Origin: Pedinophyceae sp. YPF-701
Taxonomy: Eukaryota; Chlorophyta; Pedinophyceae
NCBI GenBank assembly: GCA_916048055.1
Contig: CAJZHL010000004.1
Span: 248,001-312,000 of the forward strand
DNA: 64,000 bases
Direction: 5' to 3'
The position numbers and the translations under genes were made by a program. Below, one piece after another: positions 12,301-23,760 of the stretch. The stretch's first letter is position 1. Each line of letters begins with the position of its first letter. The notes below the pieces were generated by a model. It was not told the origin of the DNA. It saw only the letters and a program-made list of their open reading frames with translations, and made no database searches.

Positions 12301-13161
12301 TGCCTCGCGATCGCGCAGAAGGAGAAGAATGGAAACATGTCGCTGGTGCTGCAGCCGCCGCTCCCGCCCTTCCCGCGCCGCCGCACGCGCCCCGTGCAGC
12401 GCGAGTCCTCCCGCGCAGGCGCCCCGCGGCGGCGCCCGGCCGTCGAGCGCGGCGCCAGCACAGGCTCGATGCGCCCGCACGTCGCGGCGGCGGACGCCGA
12501 CTCCGCAGCCGTCCCGGCCCTGCCGCCGCCGGGAGGACGCGCCGGCGCCGCAGGGAGGCACGTGCCCACGCGCAGCGCGTCGGCGGTCGCGCCGCACACC
12601 GCGCACCCGCCCCGCCCTGGCCGCGGGGCTTCGTTCCAAGCCTCCGAGCGCGCAGCGCAGGCCGCGCACGCGCACGTGCGGGCAAGGGTCATGCGCGACC
12701 TCGACAGCGCGTCCGGCTACGCGAACGGGCGGCCGCACCGCGACCAGCCCAGCAAAGACCCCCCCCCCCCCGCCGCGAAGAACGCCGGCGGGCCGGCCCG
12801 GCGGCCGAGCGGCGTGGCCAACAGCGAGAGGCCGCCCGCGCAGATCGTGGGCCTGATGCCGCCGAGCGCGCAGTCGGCGCGGCGGATGGAGGTGCCGGTG
12901 CCAGCCGACGGATACCTGCCGGGCATTGGGGGGCCCGTGCGCAGTGCGAGCGCGCGGGACGGGGCGTGGCCGCCGTCGCGGATCCCGCGGCCGCCGCTGC
13001 GGCCCGCGCCGGCGGTGTGGGCGACGGACGGCGGGCCCGTTGGGTGGGGCGACCGCGCGCCTGCGGGCTCCTGGCGGATGCTGGAGCCCGGGTCGGCGGT
13101 GACCGGGCTGTTGCAGCCGGGGGAGGTGGCGCGGATGCCGAGCTTGCGGCAGGGGCGGTGA
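9326..13161 (+). CDS. AGBL5: Cytosolic carboxypeptidase 5 (M14 deglutamylase)
   Basis: An M14D zinc carboxypeptidase. CCP5 removes branch-point glutamates from polyglutamylated tubulin, acting on cilia and centrioles. Predicted exons: 9326-9418, 9941-10171, 10267-11147, 11372-12100, 12246-13161; all phases agree, giving about 949 aa. The N-terminal CCP domain shows NRSWFYFSV and ITNLNKQKSLF and ends FCFPFSY-like (CFPFSYDDNATLL). Catalytic parts: RVHPGETPAS (HxxE zinc ligands), FKLVPILNPEGV, HGVNLNRAYRSPD, YLDLHAHANKRG (third zinc His), YGNSF, GCNFSERNM, KEGSGRVSLFRETG and YTVEANY with the catalytic Glu. The SKEGSGRV and GCNFSE wording is specific to CCP5. After the catalytic domain (about residue 640) there is a 300-residue Pro/Arg/Ala-rich, probably disordered tail, as in animal CCP5. 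With CCDC61 it indicates a flagellated organism. Confidence 0.9.
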
Positions 13162-13328
13162 CGAGCTGCGAGCGGCTGTGAGGTGATGGTGGTTGTCCTG
13201 CTTCCTGAGTCGTAAATTTATGGTTGTTGTGGTTGTCTTTGTGTTGCGAGACGTTGCCTTTTGGCGAAGAGGACTGTCATGCCGGCGCTGGAGAGCTCAA
13301 GGCGTGCGCGGGGCGGAGATCGTGTCGC

Positions 13329-16300
13329 TCAACGTAACAGAGATGCCAGGGACCGCATCTGCTCCTCAAACAGCCCCTGCAGCTGCGAGTCCGTGGCCGA
13401 CAGCTCCCGCAGCTTCCCACAGCTCGACGCCGGCAGCCACCCCTCCGCCAGCTGCGAGCACCCGCTCACGTCGAGCTCCTCCAGCGACCCCATCCCCTCC
13501 GGCAACCTCGCCAGCGACGAGTCCCACGCAACCAGCTTCTTCACGCTCCCGCCGCTCGACGCCGGCAGCCACCCCTCCTCCGCCAGCTGCGAGCACCGTG
13601 TCACGTCGAGCTCCTGAAGCGACCCCATCCCCTCCGGTAGCCTCGCCAGCGAGGAGTCCTCAGCAACCAGCTTCTTCACGCCCGGCCGGTCGCCGGCACC
13701 CTCCGCCAGCTCGTGCCAATCGTGTCACGTAGAGCACCCGGAAGCGACCCCATCCCTCCGGTAGTCTTCGACAGCGAGGAGTCATCAGCAACCAGCCTCT
13801 TCACGCTCCCGCCGCTCGACCGGCAGCCACCCCCTCCTCCGCCAGCCGCTCCACGCAATCGCTTCACGTCGAGCTCCCTGAAGCGATCTCATCCCTCCGG
13901 TAGCTCGCCAGTGAGGAGTCATCAGCATCCAGCCTCTTCACGCTCCCGCCGCTCGACGCCGGCAGCCACCCCTCCGCCGCCAGCTGCAAGCACTCGCCCA
14001 CGTCGAGCTCCTCCAGCGACCCCATCCCCTCCGGCAGCCTTACCAGCGACGATTCCCGAGCAACCAGCGTCCTCACGCTCCCGCCGCTCGACGCCGGTAG
14101 CCACCCCTCCCCCGCCAGCTGCGAGCAGCACATCACGTTGAGCTCCTCGAGCGACACCATCCCCTCCGGTAGCCCTTTTCAAAGGAGGGACTGCAGCCGC
14201 AACCAGCTTTCACGTCCGCCGTCGACGCTGCAGCCAAATTCTCCGCCAGCTGCGAGCACCCGCTCGTCGAGCCCTCCACGAATTCCATCCCCCCCGGCAC
14301 CCTCGCCAGCGACGAGCCATGAGCATCCAGCTTCTTCACGCTCCCGCCGCTCGACGCCGGCAGCCACCCCTCCGCCAGCTGCTCGCAATACCCCACGTTC
14401 AGCTCCTCCAGCGACCCCATCCCCTCCGGCAGCTCGCCAGCGACGGTCCGACGCGACACAGCCACGCTCCTGCTGCTCGACGCCGGCAGCCAATTCTCCT
14501 CCGCCAGCTCAGCACCGTGTCACGTTGAGCACCCGAAAGCGACCCCATCCCCTCCGGTAGCTCGACAGCGAGGAGTCGAGTCAGCAACCAGCCTCTTTCA
14601 CGCCCCGCCGATGCCGGCAGCCACCCTCCTCCGCCAGCTCCATGCACTGCTCACGTTCAGCACCCAGCGCATCTCCCCATCCCTCCGGTAGCCTCTTCTC
14701 AGCGAGGAGTCATCAGCAACCAGCGCTTCTTCACGCCCCGGGCCGCTTGATTTCGCAGCCACCCCTCTCCGCCAGGTGCACCAACGCACATCCAGCCACC
14801 CAGCGACCCCATCCCTCCGGTAGCCTTCGCCAGCGAGGGAGTTGAGAGCAACCAGCGTCCTTTACTGCCTCGCCGCTCGACGCCGGCAGCCACCCCTCCT
14901 CCGCCAGCTGCTTGCACCGACCCACGTTGACCACCTCCAGCGACCCCATCCCCTCCGGCACCCTCGCCAGCGACGAGCCCGCAGCAAACAGCTTCTTCAC
15001 GCTGCCGCCGCTCGACGCCGGCAGCCACCCCTCCTCGTCCAGCGCCTCGCATCCGCTCACGTTGAGCAGCTCCAGCGACCCCATCCCCTCCGGCAGCCTC
15101 GCCAACGAGGAGTCCCGAGCATGCAGCTTCTTCACGCTCCCGCCGCTCGACACCGGCAGCCACCCCTCCGTCAGCTGCGAGCACCCGCTCACGTCGAGCT
15201 CCTCCAGCCACCCCATCCTCCACCCTCCTCGCCAGCGACGAGAGGCAGCATCCAGTTTTTCACGCTCCTGCCGCTCGATCGCCGGCAGCTACCCTCCGCC
15301 AGCCCCAGCACCTGCGCACGCAGCCCCTCCGCGAAGACCCCTTACATCCTCCGGCAGCCTCGCCAGCCAGGATTGGTCAGCAACCAGCTTCTTCACGCTC
15401 CCGCAGCTCGACGCCGGCAGCCACCCCTCCTCCGCCAGCTCAAAGCACCGTGTCACGTTGAGCACCTGAAGCGACCCCATCCCCTCCGGTAGCCTCGACA
15501 GCGAGGAGTCATCAGCAACCAGCCTCTTCACGCTCCCGCCGCTCGAAGCCGGCAGCCACCCCTCCTCCGCCAGCTCCATGCACCTGCTCACGTTCAGCAC
15601 CTCCAGCGACCCCATCCCTCCGGCAGCCTGCAAGGGTATTTAGTGTATGTAGCATCCATTTCTTCACGCCCCGCCGCTCGACGCCGGCAGCCACCCCTGC
15701 GCCAGCTCCTTGCATTCACGCACGTAGAGCATCTCCAGCGACGCCATCCCCTCCGGCACCCTCGCCAGCGACGAGCCATGGGCATCCAGCTTCTTCACGC
15801 TCCCGCAGCTCGACGCCGGCAGCCACCCCTCCTCCAGCCCCACGCAATTATCACGTAGAGCACCTCCAGCGACCCCATCCCCTCCGGCAGCCTCGCCAGA
15901 CCTTGCTCGCGCACCGCCAGCTCCTTCAACCGCGCCGCGACGCTTGCAGGCAGCCAGTCCCCCCCCCACTCCTGACCGATGTCGAAATGATGCCGCGACG
16001 CCCTGACGACCTCCAGCCCCGTCATCTCCTCCGTGATCACCAGCCGACCCGCGTTCGCCACAGGCCCCTCTCCCTGGTCCGACCCCCTGGCCTCCAGCCC
16101 GACAATCGCCGCCACACTGTCAGGGTCCGCACCCGCGCGCCGGTACACCCACCACCGCCCGTCGTCGCTCGTCCGCCCCACCACCGATCTCGCCCCCGCG
16201 TACACGCGCCCCTCCACCTTCCCCGCCACCGCCCTGCCCACCTCCCTTGTGCGTGCACGTGCCGTCCATCGAGCCCCCCCGCAGCTCTCCAGCACGCTCG

Positions 16301-16490
16301 CCATCGCGCCCGACGACGCAGCCGCGAGGGCGACGCGCGACTCCCCGGGCAGCAGGCGGACGATGTCTCCCAGCGGACCGCCGCCCGGCCCGAACGACAG
16401 GTCCATCAGAGTGGGTGCGTCATCGTCACCGGCGCGTGGGCGCAGCGAGGGCCCCGACCCGCCCACGCAGCTGCCGCTTCGCAGATCCAT
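13329..16490 (-). pseudogene. LRR gene copy A, frame-broken
   Basis: The first (leftmost) of three tandem LRR genes. The ATG at 16490 opens MDLRSGSCVGGSGPSLRPRA, followed by the shared N-terminal module and LRRs to the same C-terminal signature as its siblings (TDSQLQ, then EEQMRSLASLLR, stop at 13329). Compared with copy C, one base is missing near 15,843 (CGCAATTATCACG against CGCAATATATCACG). This shifts the frame right after the first LRR, and further indels near 15,630, 15,300, 15,230, 14,650, 14,200 and 13,700 break the remainder into pieces of 60-175 codons. About 18 LRR pairs are still readable by joining frames. Either a decaying gene or a consensus/assembly problem in a repetitive array. 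Confidence 0.7.
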
Positions 16491-17455
16491 CGAGTGTGAG
16501 TGTCGTGCCCGTGATGCCGCGCCGCCGCCGGGGGTCGTAGATGGGTCCTGCGGGTGCCAGCGAGAGAGATTCCAGCAGGTGAGGTAGCGGGAGCTGTGAG
16601 AGCCGTCCGGCGCGCGCATGCAGCCGGGCTCGGCATGACGCATAGTGCCTGTCATACGACATCGTGACAATCCATCAAGGGTCTCCCGCAACGCAGCCTC
16701 ACGGCCGAGCTCCCTCCAGCGCCAGAGACGACGACGCACGCGGTACGCAGCGTGTTGGGCGCTCCATGCGACTCGCACGGCAGCCCGCGAGACAGCGCAC
16801 ACCTTCACCACGCCCGTGCGATCAGCACCAGCCACCGCCAGCGCGTTCCGCGAGCGCCGCCCCGCGTCTCACCTGCTACAAGCAGTTGCGCGGCCTGCTG
16901 TCGTCACGCCGTGGCCGATGTGCGGCCGATCGCGAGCCAGTCACACTGACCATGTGCGAGGCGGGCGCGGTCGCATGCTGCCCGCCCGGGACGGTTTGGG
17001 GAGTGCGCACACCTCCATGAGGGGACAACGGGTACAACTCGGCCGCTGACAGACCACGGCCATTGAAGATGCACCGCGAGGCACATGGTGGGCGCCTCCC
17101 GCCGGCCTGAGCTCCAGGGCCGTCATCCCACGCGGGGCGAGTCGCACTTCTACACGCGCAGATGTGCGCCGCACGCGCTCGCAGCGTTACACGGACACGG
17201 CTGCACTGTTTTGCGAGGTGCGACTCCATGAGTGCGACATCCAGCAGGGCACGGTGCCGACACCGACTCCAGGGCCATCGCGGCGTCAACGCGCACCGTC
17301 GGCGGCGTGCGAGCTAGGTGCAACGACGACTGTCTTGCAGCCTGTTGTGGCCTCACGACGTCGCCGCTGAGGGCTGTACGAGGCGGGCGCCGGGAAAGAC
17401 CCATCGTATCGTCCTCCCGGGAGTCGACATTCGCACGTGCGCTCACACTGATCGC
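16491..17455. repeat. Homologous 5' flank, copy A
   Basis: Upstream region of LRR copy A, closely related to 18754-19741 and 22760-23760. A shared landmark is the string GGGCGCTCCATGCGACT near 16,758, found again near 19,008 and 23,017. Another is the segment with ACAACTCGGCCGCTGACAGA near 17,034. No gene-like frame is conserved among the three flanks, so they look like co-duplicated regulatory DNA. Confidence 0.7.
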
Positions 17456-18753
17456 TCAGCGTAATAGAGATGCCAGGGACCGCATCTGCTCCTCCGGCAG
17501 CATCTGCAGCTGCGAGTCCGTGGCGTGCAGCTCCTGCAGCCTCCCGCAGCTCGACGCCGGCAGCCACCCCGCAGCCAGTCGCCCGCAGCCACGCACATTC
17601 AGCACCTCCAGCGACCCCATCCCCTCCGGTAGCCTCTTCAGCGAGGACTCCGCAGCATACAGCTGCTTCACGCTCCCGCCGCTCGACGCCGGCAGCCAGC
17701 CCTCCCCCGCCAGCTGCTTGCACCGTGTCACGCTGAGCTCCTCCAGCGACCCCATCCCCTCCGGTAGCCTCGCCAGCGAGGAGTCATCAGCAAGCAGCTT
17801 CTTCCGCGGCTCCGCTAACTCGACGCCGACATGTCCTCCTGCGCCAGCTGCGTACCACCCTCACGTCGAGCTCTCCAGCGACCCGCATCCCCTCCGGTAA
17901 CTCGCTGGCGACGTTGCCAGGCAACCTAACCAGCTTCCTCAGCTCCCGCCCGGCTCGGCGACTAGCCCCTCCCCGCCAGCTGCCTGCGTGTCGTCGGCTC
18001 TCCGCGACCCCATCCCCTCCGGCAACCTCGACTGACGACCCGCAACGCTCGCTTCTTACGCTCCGCCCGTCGTGTGGCGTACCCCTCCGCCGCCAGCTGC
18101 GAGCAGCAAAACACCTTCAGCACCTCCAGCGACCCCATCCCCTCCGGCAGCCTCGCCAGACCTTGCCCGTACACCGCCAGCTTCTTCAACCGCGCCGCGA
18201 CGCTTGCAGGCAGCCAGTCCCCCCCCCACTCCTCAGCGATGTCAAAATGATGATGCCGCGACGCCCCGACGACCTCCAGCCCCGTCATCTCCTCCGTGAT
18301 CACCAGCCGACCCGCGTCCGCCACAGGGCCCTCTCCCAGGTCCGCCTCCCTGGTCTCCAGCCCGACAATCGCCGCCACACTGTCGGGGTCCGCACCCGCC
18401 CGCCGGTACACCCGCCACCGCCCGTCGTCGCTCGCCCGCCCCACCAGCGATCTCGCCCCCGCGTACACGCGCCCCTCCACCTTCCCCGCCACCGCCCTGC
18501 CCACCTCCCTTGTGCGTGCGGTCCACCGAGCCCCCCCGCAGCTCTCCAGCACGCACGCCATCGCGCTCGACGACGCAGCGGCGAACTTGATGCGCGACTT
18601 CCCGGGCAGCCGGCGGATGACCTCCGCCAGCGCGCCACCGTGCTGCCCGAACGACAGGTCCATCAGGGCGAATGTGGGCGCATCCTCGTCACCAGCGCGT
18701 GGGCGCTGCGAGGGCCCCGGCCCGCCCACGTGGCGACCGCTCCGCAGCTCCAT
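17456..18753 (-). pseudogene. LRR gene copy B, short and broken
   Basis: Middle copy of the triplication. The ATG at 18753 begins MELRSGRHVGGPGPSQRPRA. The N-terminal module is intact: it has DLSFGQHGGALAEVIRRLPG, then CGGARWTARTREVGRAVAGK, then GRWRVYRRAGADPDSVAAIV, about 210 residues in all. The first LRR follows (LPEGMGSLEVLKVFCC), then the frame is lost from about 18,090 to 17,800, where the DNA is a degraded version of the repeat. The last two to three LRR pairs and the end motif LQMLPEEQMRSLASLLR are in frame again at 17,755-17,456. It has far fewer repeats than A and C, consistent with unequal crossing-over inside the array. Confidence 0.65.
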
Positions 18754-19741
18754 CGACTGCTGAGATCGTGCCCGTGATGCCGCGCCGCCGCCGGGGGTCG
18801 TAGATGGGTCCTGCGGGTGCCAAGGAGAGAGATTCCAGGAGGTGAGGTAGCGGGAGCTGTGAGAGCCGCCCGGCGCGCGCATGCAGCCGGGCTCGGCATG
18901 ACAGCTCGTGTGCATCGTGAGAAACCGTGACAACCGAGCAAGAGTCCCCTGCAACGCAGCCTCACGGCTCCCTCCAGCGCCAGAGACGCACGCGGTACGC
19001 AGCGTGTTGGGCGCTCCATGCGACTCGCACGGCAGCCCGCGAGACAGCGCACACCTCCACCACGCCCGTGCGATCAGCACCAGCCACCGCCAGCGCGTTC
19101 CGCGACCACCGCCCCGCGTCTCACCTGCTACAAGCAGTTGCACGGCCTGCTGTCGTCACGCCGTGGCCGATGTGCGGCCGATCGCGAGCCAGTCACACTG
19201 ACCATGTGCGAGGCGGGCGCGGTCGCATGCTGCCCGCCCGGGACGGTTGGGGGGTTGCGCACAGTGTGCGCTGCACACCTCCATGGAGGGGACAACGGGT
19301 ACAACTCGGCCGCTGACAGACCACGGCATCAAAGACGCACCGCGACGCACATGGCAGCCGGCGCCTCCCGCCGGCCTGAGCGCCAGGGCCGTCATCCAGC
19401 GCGTGACGAGTCGCACTTCTACACGTTCGCAGAGTTACACGGACACGGCTGCACTGTTTGCAGGGTGCGACTCCATGAGTGCGACATCCAGCAGGGCGAC
19501 GTGCCGACACCGACTCCAGGGCCATCGCGGCGTCAACGCGCACCGTCGGCGGCGTGTAAGCTACGTCCAAGTCTCTTGCAGCCTGTTGTGGCCTCACGAC
19601 GTCACCGCTGAGGGCTGGTCGAGGCGGGCGCCGGCAGTGACCCATCGCATCGTCCTCCCGTGAGTCGACATTCGCACGTGCGCTCACACTTATGGCTGAC
19701 GACGCGAAAAATGTAACACCTCACCCCACCTCACTGATTGC
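18754..19741. repeat. Homologous 5' flank, copy B
   Basis: Second copy of the shared upstream region, between LRR copies B and C. It keeps the block order of copy A with small indels (for example an extra run near 19,260-19,285). It directly abuts the stop of copy C, so each duplication unit is flank plus gene. Confidence 0.7.
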
Positions 19742-22700
19742 TCAACGTGATACAGATGTCAGGGACCGCATCTGCGCCTCCGGCAGCATCTGCAGCTGCG
19801 AGTCCGTGGCGTGCAGCTCCCGCAGCCTCCCGCAGCTCGACGCCGGTAGCCAGCCCGCAGCCAATCGCCCGCAGCCACGCACATACAGCACCTCCAGCGA
19901 CCCCATCCCCTCCGGTAGCCTCTTCAGCGAGGAGTCCTCAGCATACAGCTTCTTCACGCTCCCGCCGCTCGACACCGGCAGCCACCCCTCCTCCGCCAGC
20001 TGCTTGCACCGTGTCTGGCTCTCGCGTACTCCCTCCGGTAGCCTCGCCAGCGAGGAGTCCGACGCATACAGCTCCTTCACGCTCCCGCCGCTCGACGCCG
20101 GCAGCCACCCCTCCCCCGCCAGCCCCACGCACCTGCTCACGTCGAGCACCTCCAGCGACCTCATCCCCTCCGGCAGCCTCGCCAGCGAGCCATCGCCATC
20201 AGCTTCTTCGGGCTCCCGCCGCTCGACTCCGGCAGCCATCCCTCCTCCGCCAGCTGCGAGCACCGTGTCACGTCGAGCACCTGAAGCGACCCCATCCCCT
20301 CCGGTAGCCTCGCCAGCGAGGATTCCCCAGCAAACAGCTCCCTCACGCTGCCGCAGCTCGACGCCGGCAGCCACCCCTCCCCCGCCAGCTGCTTGCACCT
20401 GCTCACGTCGAGCACCTGAAGCGACCCCATCCCCTCCGGTAGCCTCGCCAGCGAGGTCCACGCAGCCAGCTTCTTCACGCTCCGGCTCGACGCCGGCAGC
20501 CTTCCCTCTCCGCCAGCTGCGAGCACCCGCTCCGTTGCTGAGCTCCTGGAAACGACCCCATCACCAGCTTTGCCCTCGCCTGGCGAGGTCATCAACAACC
20601 AGCTTCTTCGCTCCACGCGCTCACGGCGCGGCGACCACCCCTCCGCCAACTGCGAGCACGCTCGTTCCAGCTCACTCCAGCATTACATCCCCTCCCTAAC
20701 GCACCCTCGCCAGCGAGGAGCCCCAGCAACCAACTTCTTCACGCTCGTATTTGCCGACATACCCCTCCTCCGCCAGCTCGAGCACCGCTCCATTTCAGCC
20801 TCTCCAGCGACCCCATCCCCTCCTGACCTCCGCCAGCGAGCCCCAGCATAACCAGCTTCTTCGCTCCCGCAACCAGCGCCGGCAGCCGCCTCCTCCTTCC
20901 AGCTGCGAGCTTTTCCCGCTCCCGTTCAACTCCTCCAGCGACCCCATCCCCTCCGGCACCCTCGCCAGCGAGGAGCCCCCAGCAACCAGCTTCTTCACGC
21001 TCCCGCCGCTCGACGCCGGCAGCCACCCCTCCCCGGCCAGCCCCACGCACCTGCTCACGTTGAGCTCCTCCAGCGACCCCATCCCCTCCGGCACCCTCGC
21101 CAGCGAGGAGTCCGACGCATACAGCTTCTTCACGCTCCCGCAGCTTGACGCCGGCAGCCACCCCTCCTCCGCCAGCTGCGAGCACCCGCTCACGTTCAGC
21201 TCCTCCAGCGACCCCATCCCCTCCGGTAGCCTCGCCGGCGACGAGCCCCCAGCAACCAGCCTTCACGCTCCCGCACTTGATGGCAGCCCCCTCCCGGCAG
21301 CCGCGAGCACGACCCACGTCCAGCCTCGCGACCCCATCCCCTCCGGCACCCTCGCCAGCATAGAGTGTGCAACGACCAGCTCCTTCACGCTCCCGCAGCT
21401 CGACGCCGGCAGCCACCCCTCCTCCGCCAGCTCACTACAGCCACGCACGTCGAGCACCTCCAGCGACCCCATCCCCTCCGGTAGCCTCGCCAGCGAGGAG
21501 TCCCACGCATACAGCTTCTTCACGCTCCCGCCGCTCGACGCCGGCAGCCACCCCTCCTCCGCCAGCTCCATGCACCTGCTCACGTTGAGCATCTCCAGCG
21601 ACCCCATCCCCTCCGGTAGCCTCGCCAGCATGGAGTGTGCAACGACCAGCCTCTTCACGCTCCCGCAGCTCGACGCCGGCAGCCACCCCTCCTCCGCCAG
21701 CTGCGAGCACCGTGTCACGTCGAGCTCCTCGAGCGACCCCATCCCCTCCGGTAGCCTCGCCAGCCAGGATTGGTCAGCAACCAGCTTCTTCACGCTCCCG
21801 CAGCTCGACGCCGGCAGCCACCCCTCCTCCGCCAGCTCAAAGCACCGTGTCACGTTGAGCACCTGAAGCGACCCCATCCCCTCCGGTAGCCTCGACAGCG
21901 AGGAGTCATCAGCAACCAGCCTCTTCACGCTCCCGCCGCTCGAAGCCGGCAGCCACCCCTCCTCCGCCAGCTCCATGCACCTGCTCACGTTCAGCACCTC
22001 CAGCGACCCCATCCTCCGGCACCCTCGCCAGCGACCCGCAGCATCCAGCTTCTTCACGCTCCCGCAGCTCGACGCCGGCAGCCACCCCTCCTCCAGCCCC
22101 ACGCAATATATCACGTAGAGCTCCTCCAGCGACCCCATCCCCTCCGGCAGCCTCGCCAGACCTTGCTCGCGCACCGCCAGCTCCTTCAACCGCGCCGCGA
22201 CGCTTGCAGGCAGCCAGTCCCCCCCCCACTCCTGACCGATGTCGAAATAATACCTCTCAGCCCTGACGACCTCCAGCCCCGTCATCTCCTCCGTAATCAC
22301 CAGCCGACCCGCGTCCGCCACAGGCCCCTCTCCCTTGCCCCTCTCCCTGGCCCGTCTCTCCCTGGTCTCCAGCCCGACAATCGCCGCCACACTGTCGGGG
22401 TCCGCACCCGCGCGCCGGTACACCCGCCACCGCCCGTCGTCGCTCGTCCGCCCCACCAGCGATCTCGCCCCCGCGTACACGCGCCCCTCCACCTTCCCCG
22501 CCACCGCCCTGCCCACCTCCCTTGTGTCTGCGGTCCACCGAGCCCCCCCGCAGCTCTCCAGCACGCTCGCCATCGCGCCCGACGACGCAGCCGCGAGGGC
22601 GACGCGCGACTTCCTGGACAGCCGGCGGATGATGTCTCCCAGCGGACCGCCGCCCGGCCCGAACGACAGGTCCATCAGAGTGGGTGCGTCATCGTCGCCA

Positions 22701-22759
22701 GCGCGTGGGCGCAGCGAGGGCCCCGACCCGCCCACGCAGCGGCCGCTTCGCAGATCCAT
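19742..22759 (-). CDS. LRR gene copy C with N-terminal F-box-like module
   Basis: Best preserved of the three copies. From the ATG at 22759 a single frame of about 498 codons runs to 21,263. Residues 1-25 are MDLRSGRCVGGSGPSLRPRA plus an acidic patch. Residues 26-60 (LMDLSFGPGGGPLGDIIRRL and on to ALAAASSGAMASVLESC) have the hydrophobic spacing of an F-box, but I cannot confirm it. A 120-residue unknown domain containing GRWRVYRRAGADPDSVAAIV follows. From about residue 195 come tandem LRR pairs of 45 residues: LPEGMGSLEELDVSRCxxLA-EEG then WLPASSGGSVKKLVAxDSSLAR. The frame breaks at about 21,260 and again in a degraded stretch at 20,480-20,930. It is recovered to the C-terminal LQMLPEAQMRSLTSVSR and a stop at 19742. 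LRRs of this kind usually bind protein partners; no membrane span or signal peptide is seen. Confidence 0.6.
21270..22190 (-). repeat. 135-bp tandem LRR repeat, intact block
   Basis: Seven near-identical 135-bp units can be read here. Each encodes one LRR pair. The most constant DNA core is the plus-strand string GACCCCATCCCCTCCGG, recurring every 135 bp (for example near 21,467, 21,602 and 21,737). Variation is concentrated at the four to six codons after the conserved Cys and in the xDSSLAR linker, the solvent-exposed positions of an LRR. The same unit recurs through 13,380-15,900 and 19,850-21,260 with more indels. Confidence 0.8.
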
Positions 22760-23760
22760 CGAGTGTAAGTGTCGTGCCCGTGATGCCGCGCCGCCGCCGG
22801 GGCCCCGTGGACGGCTCTGCGGGTGCCAAAATGAGATCTAGGAGGTGAGGCAGCGGGAGCTGCGGGCGTCGTCCGGCGCGCGCGTGCGACCGGCCTCATC
22901 ACGACAGCTAGTGTGCATCGCGAGAAACCGTGAGAATCGAGCAAGGGTCTCGTGGAACGCAGCGTCAGCCGAGGTTCCTCCAACGCCCTAGGCGCACGCC
23001 CCCTGCACCGTGTTGGGCGCTCCATGCGACTCTAACGGCAGCCCGCGAGACGGCGCACACTTTACTGGCGGCCGTGCGATGAGCACCAATCACTGCAATC
23101 CAGTCTCTCGAGCACCGCCCCGCGTCTCACCTGCTACAAGCAGTCGCACGGCCTGCTCTCGTCACGGCGCCGGTTTTGATGTATGCAGCTGATTCGAAAC
23201 CAGATCACTACTCCTGCGCAGCGGGCGCGTCCTCATGATGCCGCCCGGGACGATTGGGGGCCACGGAGCGCACACCTCCATGAGGGTACAACTCGGCCGC
23301 TGACAGACCACGGGCATCGAAGACGCACCGCGACGCATGGCAGGCGCCTCCCGCCGGCTCGAGCTCTCGGGCCGTCATCATCCCACGCGGGACGAGTTGC
23401 ACTTCTACACGCGCAGATGTGCACACACGCGCTCGCAGTGTCACACCGACACGGAAGCACTGTTTGCGAGGTGCGACTCCATGAGTGCGGCATCCAGCAG
23501 GACACGGTGCCGACGCCGACTCCAGGGCCATCGCGGCGTCAACACGCCCCGTCGGTTGCGTGTGAGCTACGTCGAAGACGATTGTCCTGTTGTGGCCTCA
23601 CGACGTGACCGCTGACGGCCAAGCAGGGCGGTCGCCGGCAGTGGTCCATCGCATCGTCCTCTGGGGAGTCGACGCTCGTACGTGCGCTCACACAACACCT
23701 GCCAGACCGACCAGCGCTGCTTGTCAGGCGCGCCCCTCCGTGCGTCGCCGCCTTTGCGAC
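22760..23760. repeat. Homologous 5' flank, copy C (most diverged)
   Basis: Third copy of the upstream region, the most diverged of the set. Blocks near 23,015-23,065, 23,275-23,330 and 23,490-23,620 align with the other two flanks; between them are deletions and substitutions. It marks the right boundary of the triplication at about 23.7 kb. Confidence 0.6.

Noticed and set aside
16876-17289. Candidate gene in the LRR upstream flank (minus frame of 137 codons)
   Set aside because: The frame is not preserved in the other two homologous flanks, so it is not supported as coding.
13380-22190. Regularly spaced repeats resembling a CRISPR array
   Set aside because: The 135-bp period translates into uniform LRR pairs on the minus strand; there are no unique spacers between short repeats.
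13329-23760. Mobile element as the cause of the LRR duplications
   Set aside because: No transposase, reverse transcriptase, terminal inverted repeats or target-site duplication is visible; unequal exchange between direct repeats explains the pattern.
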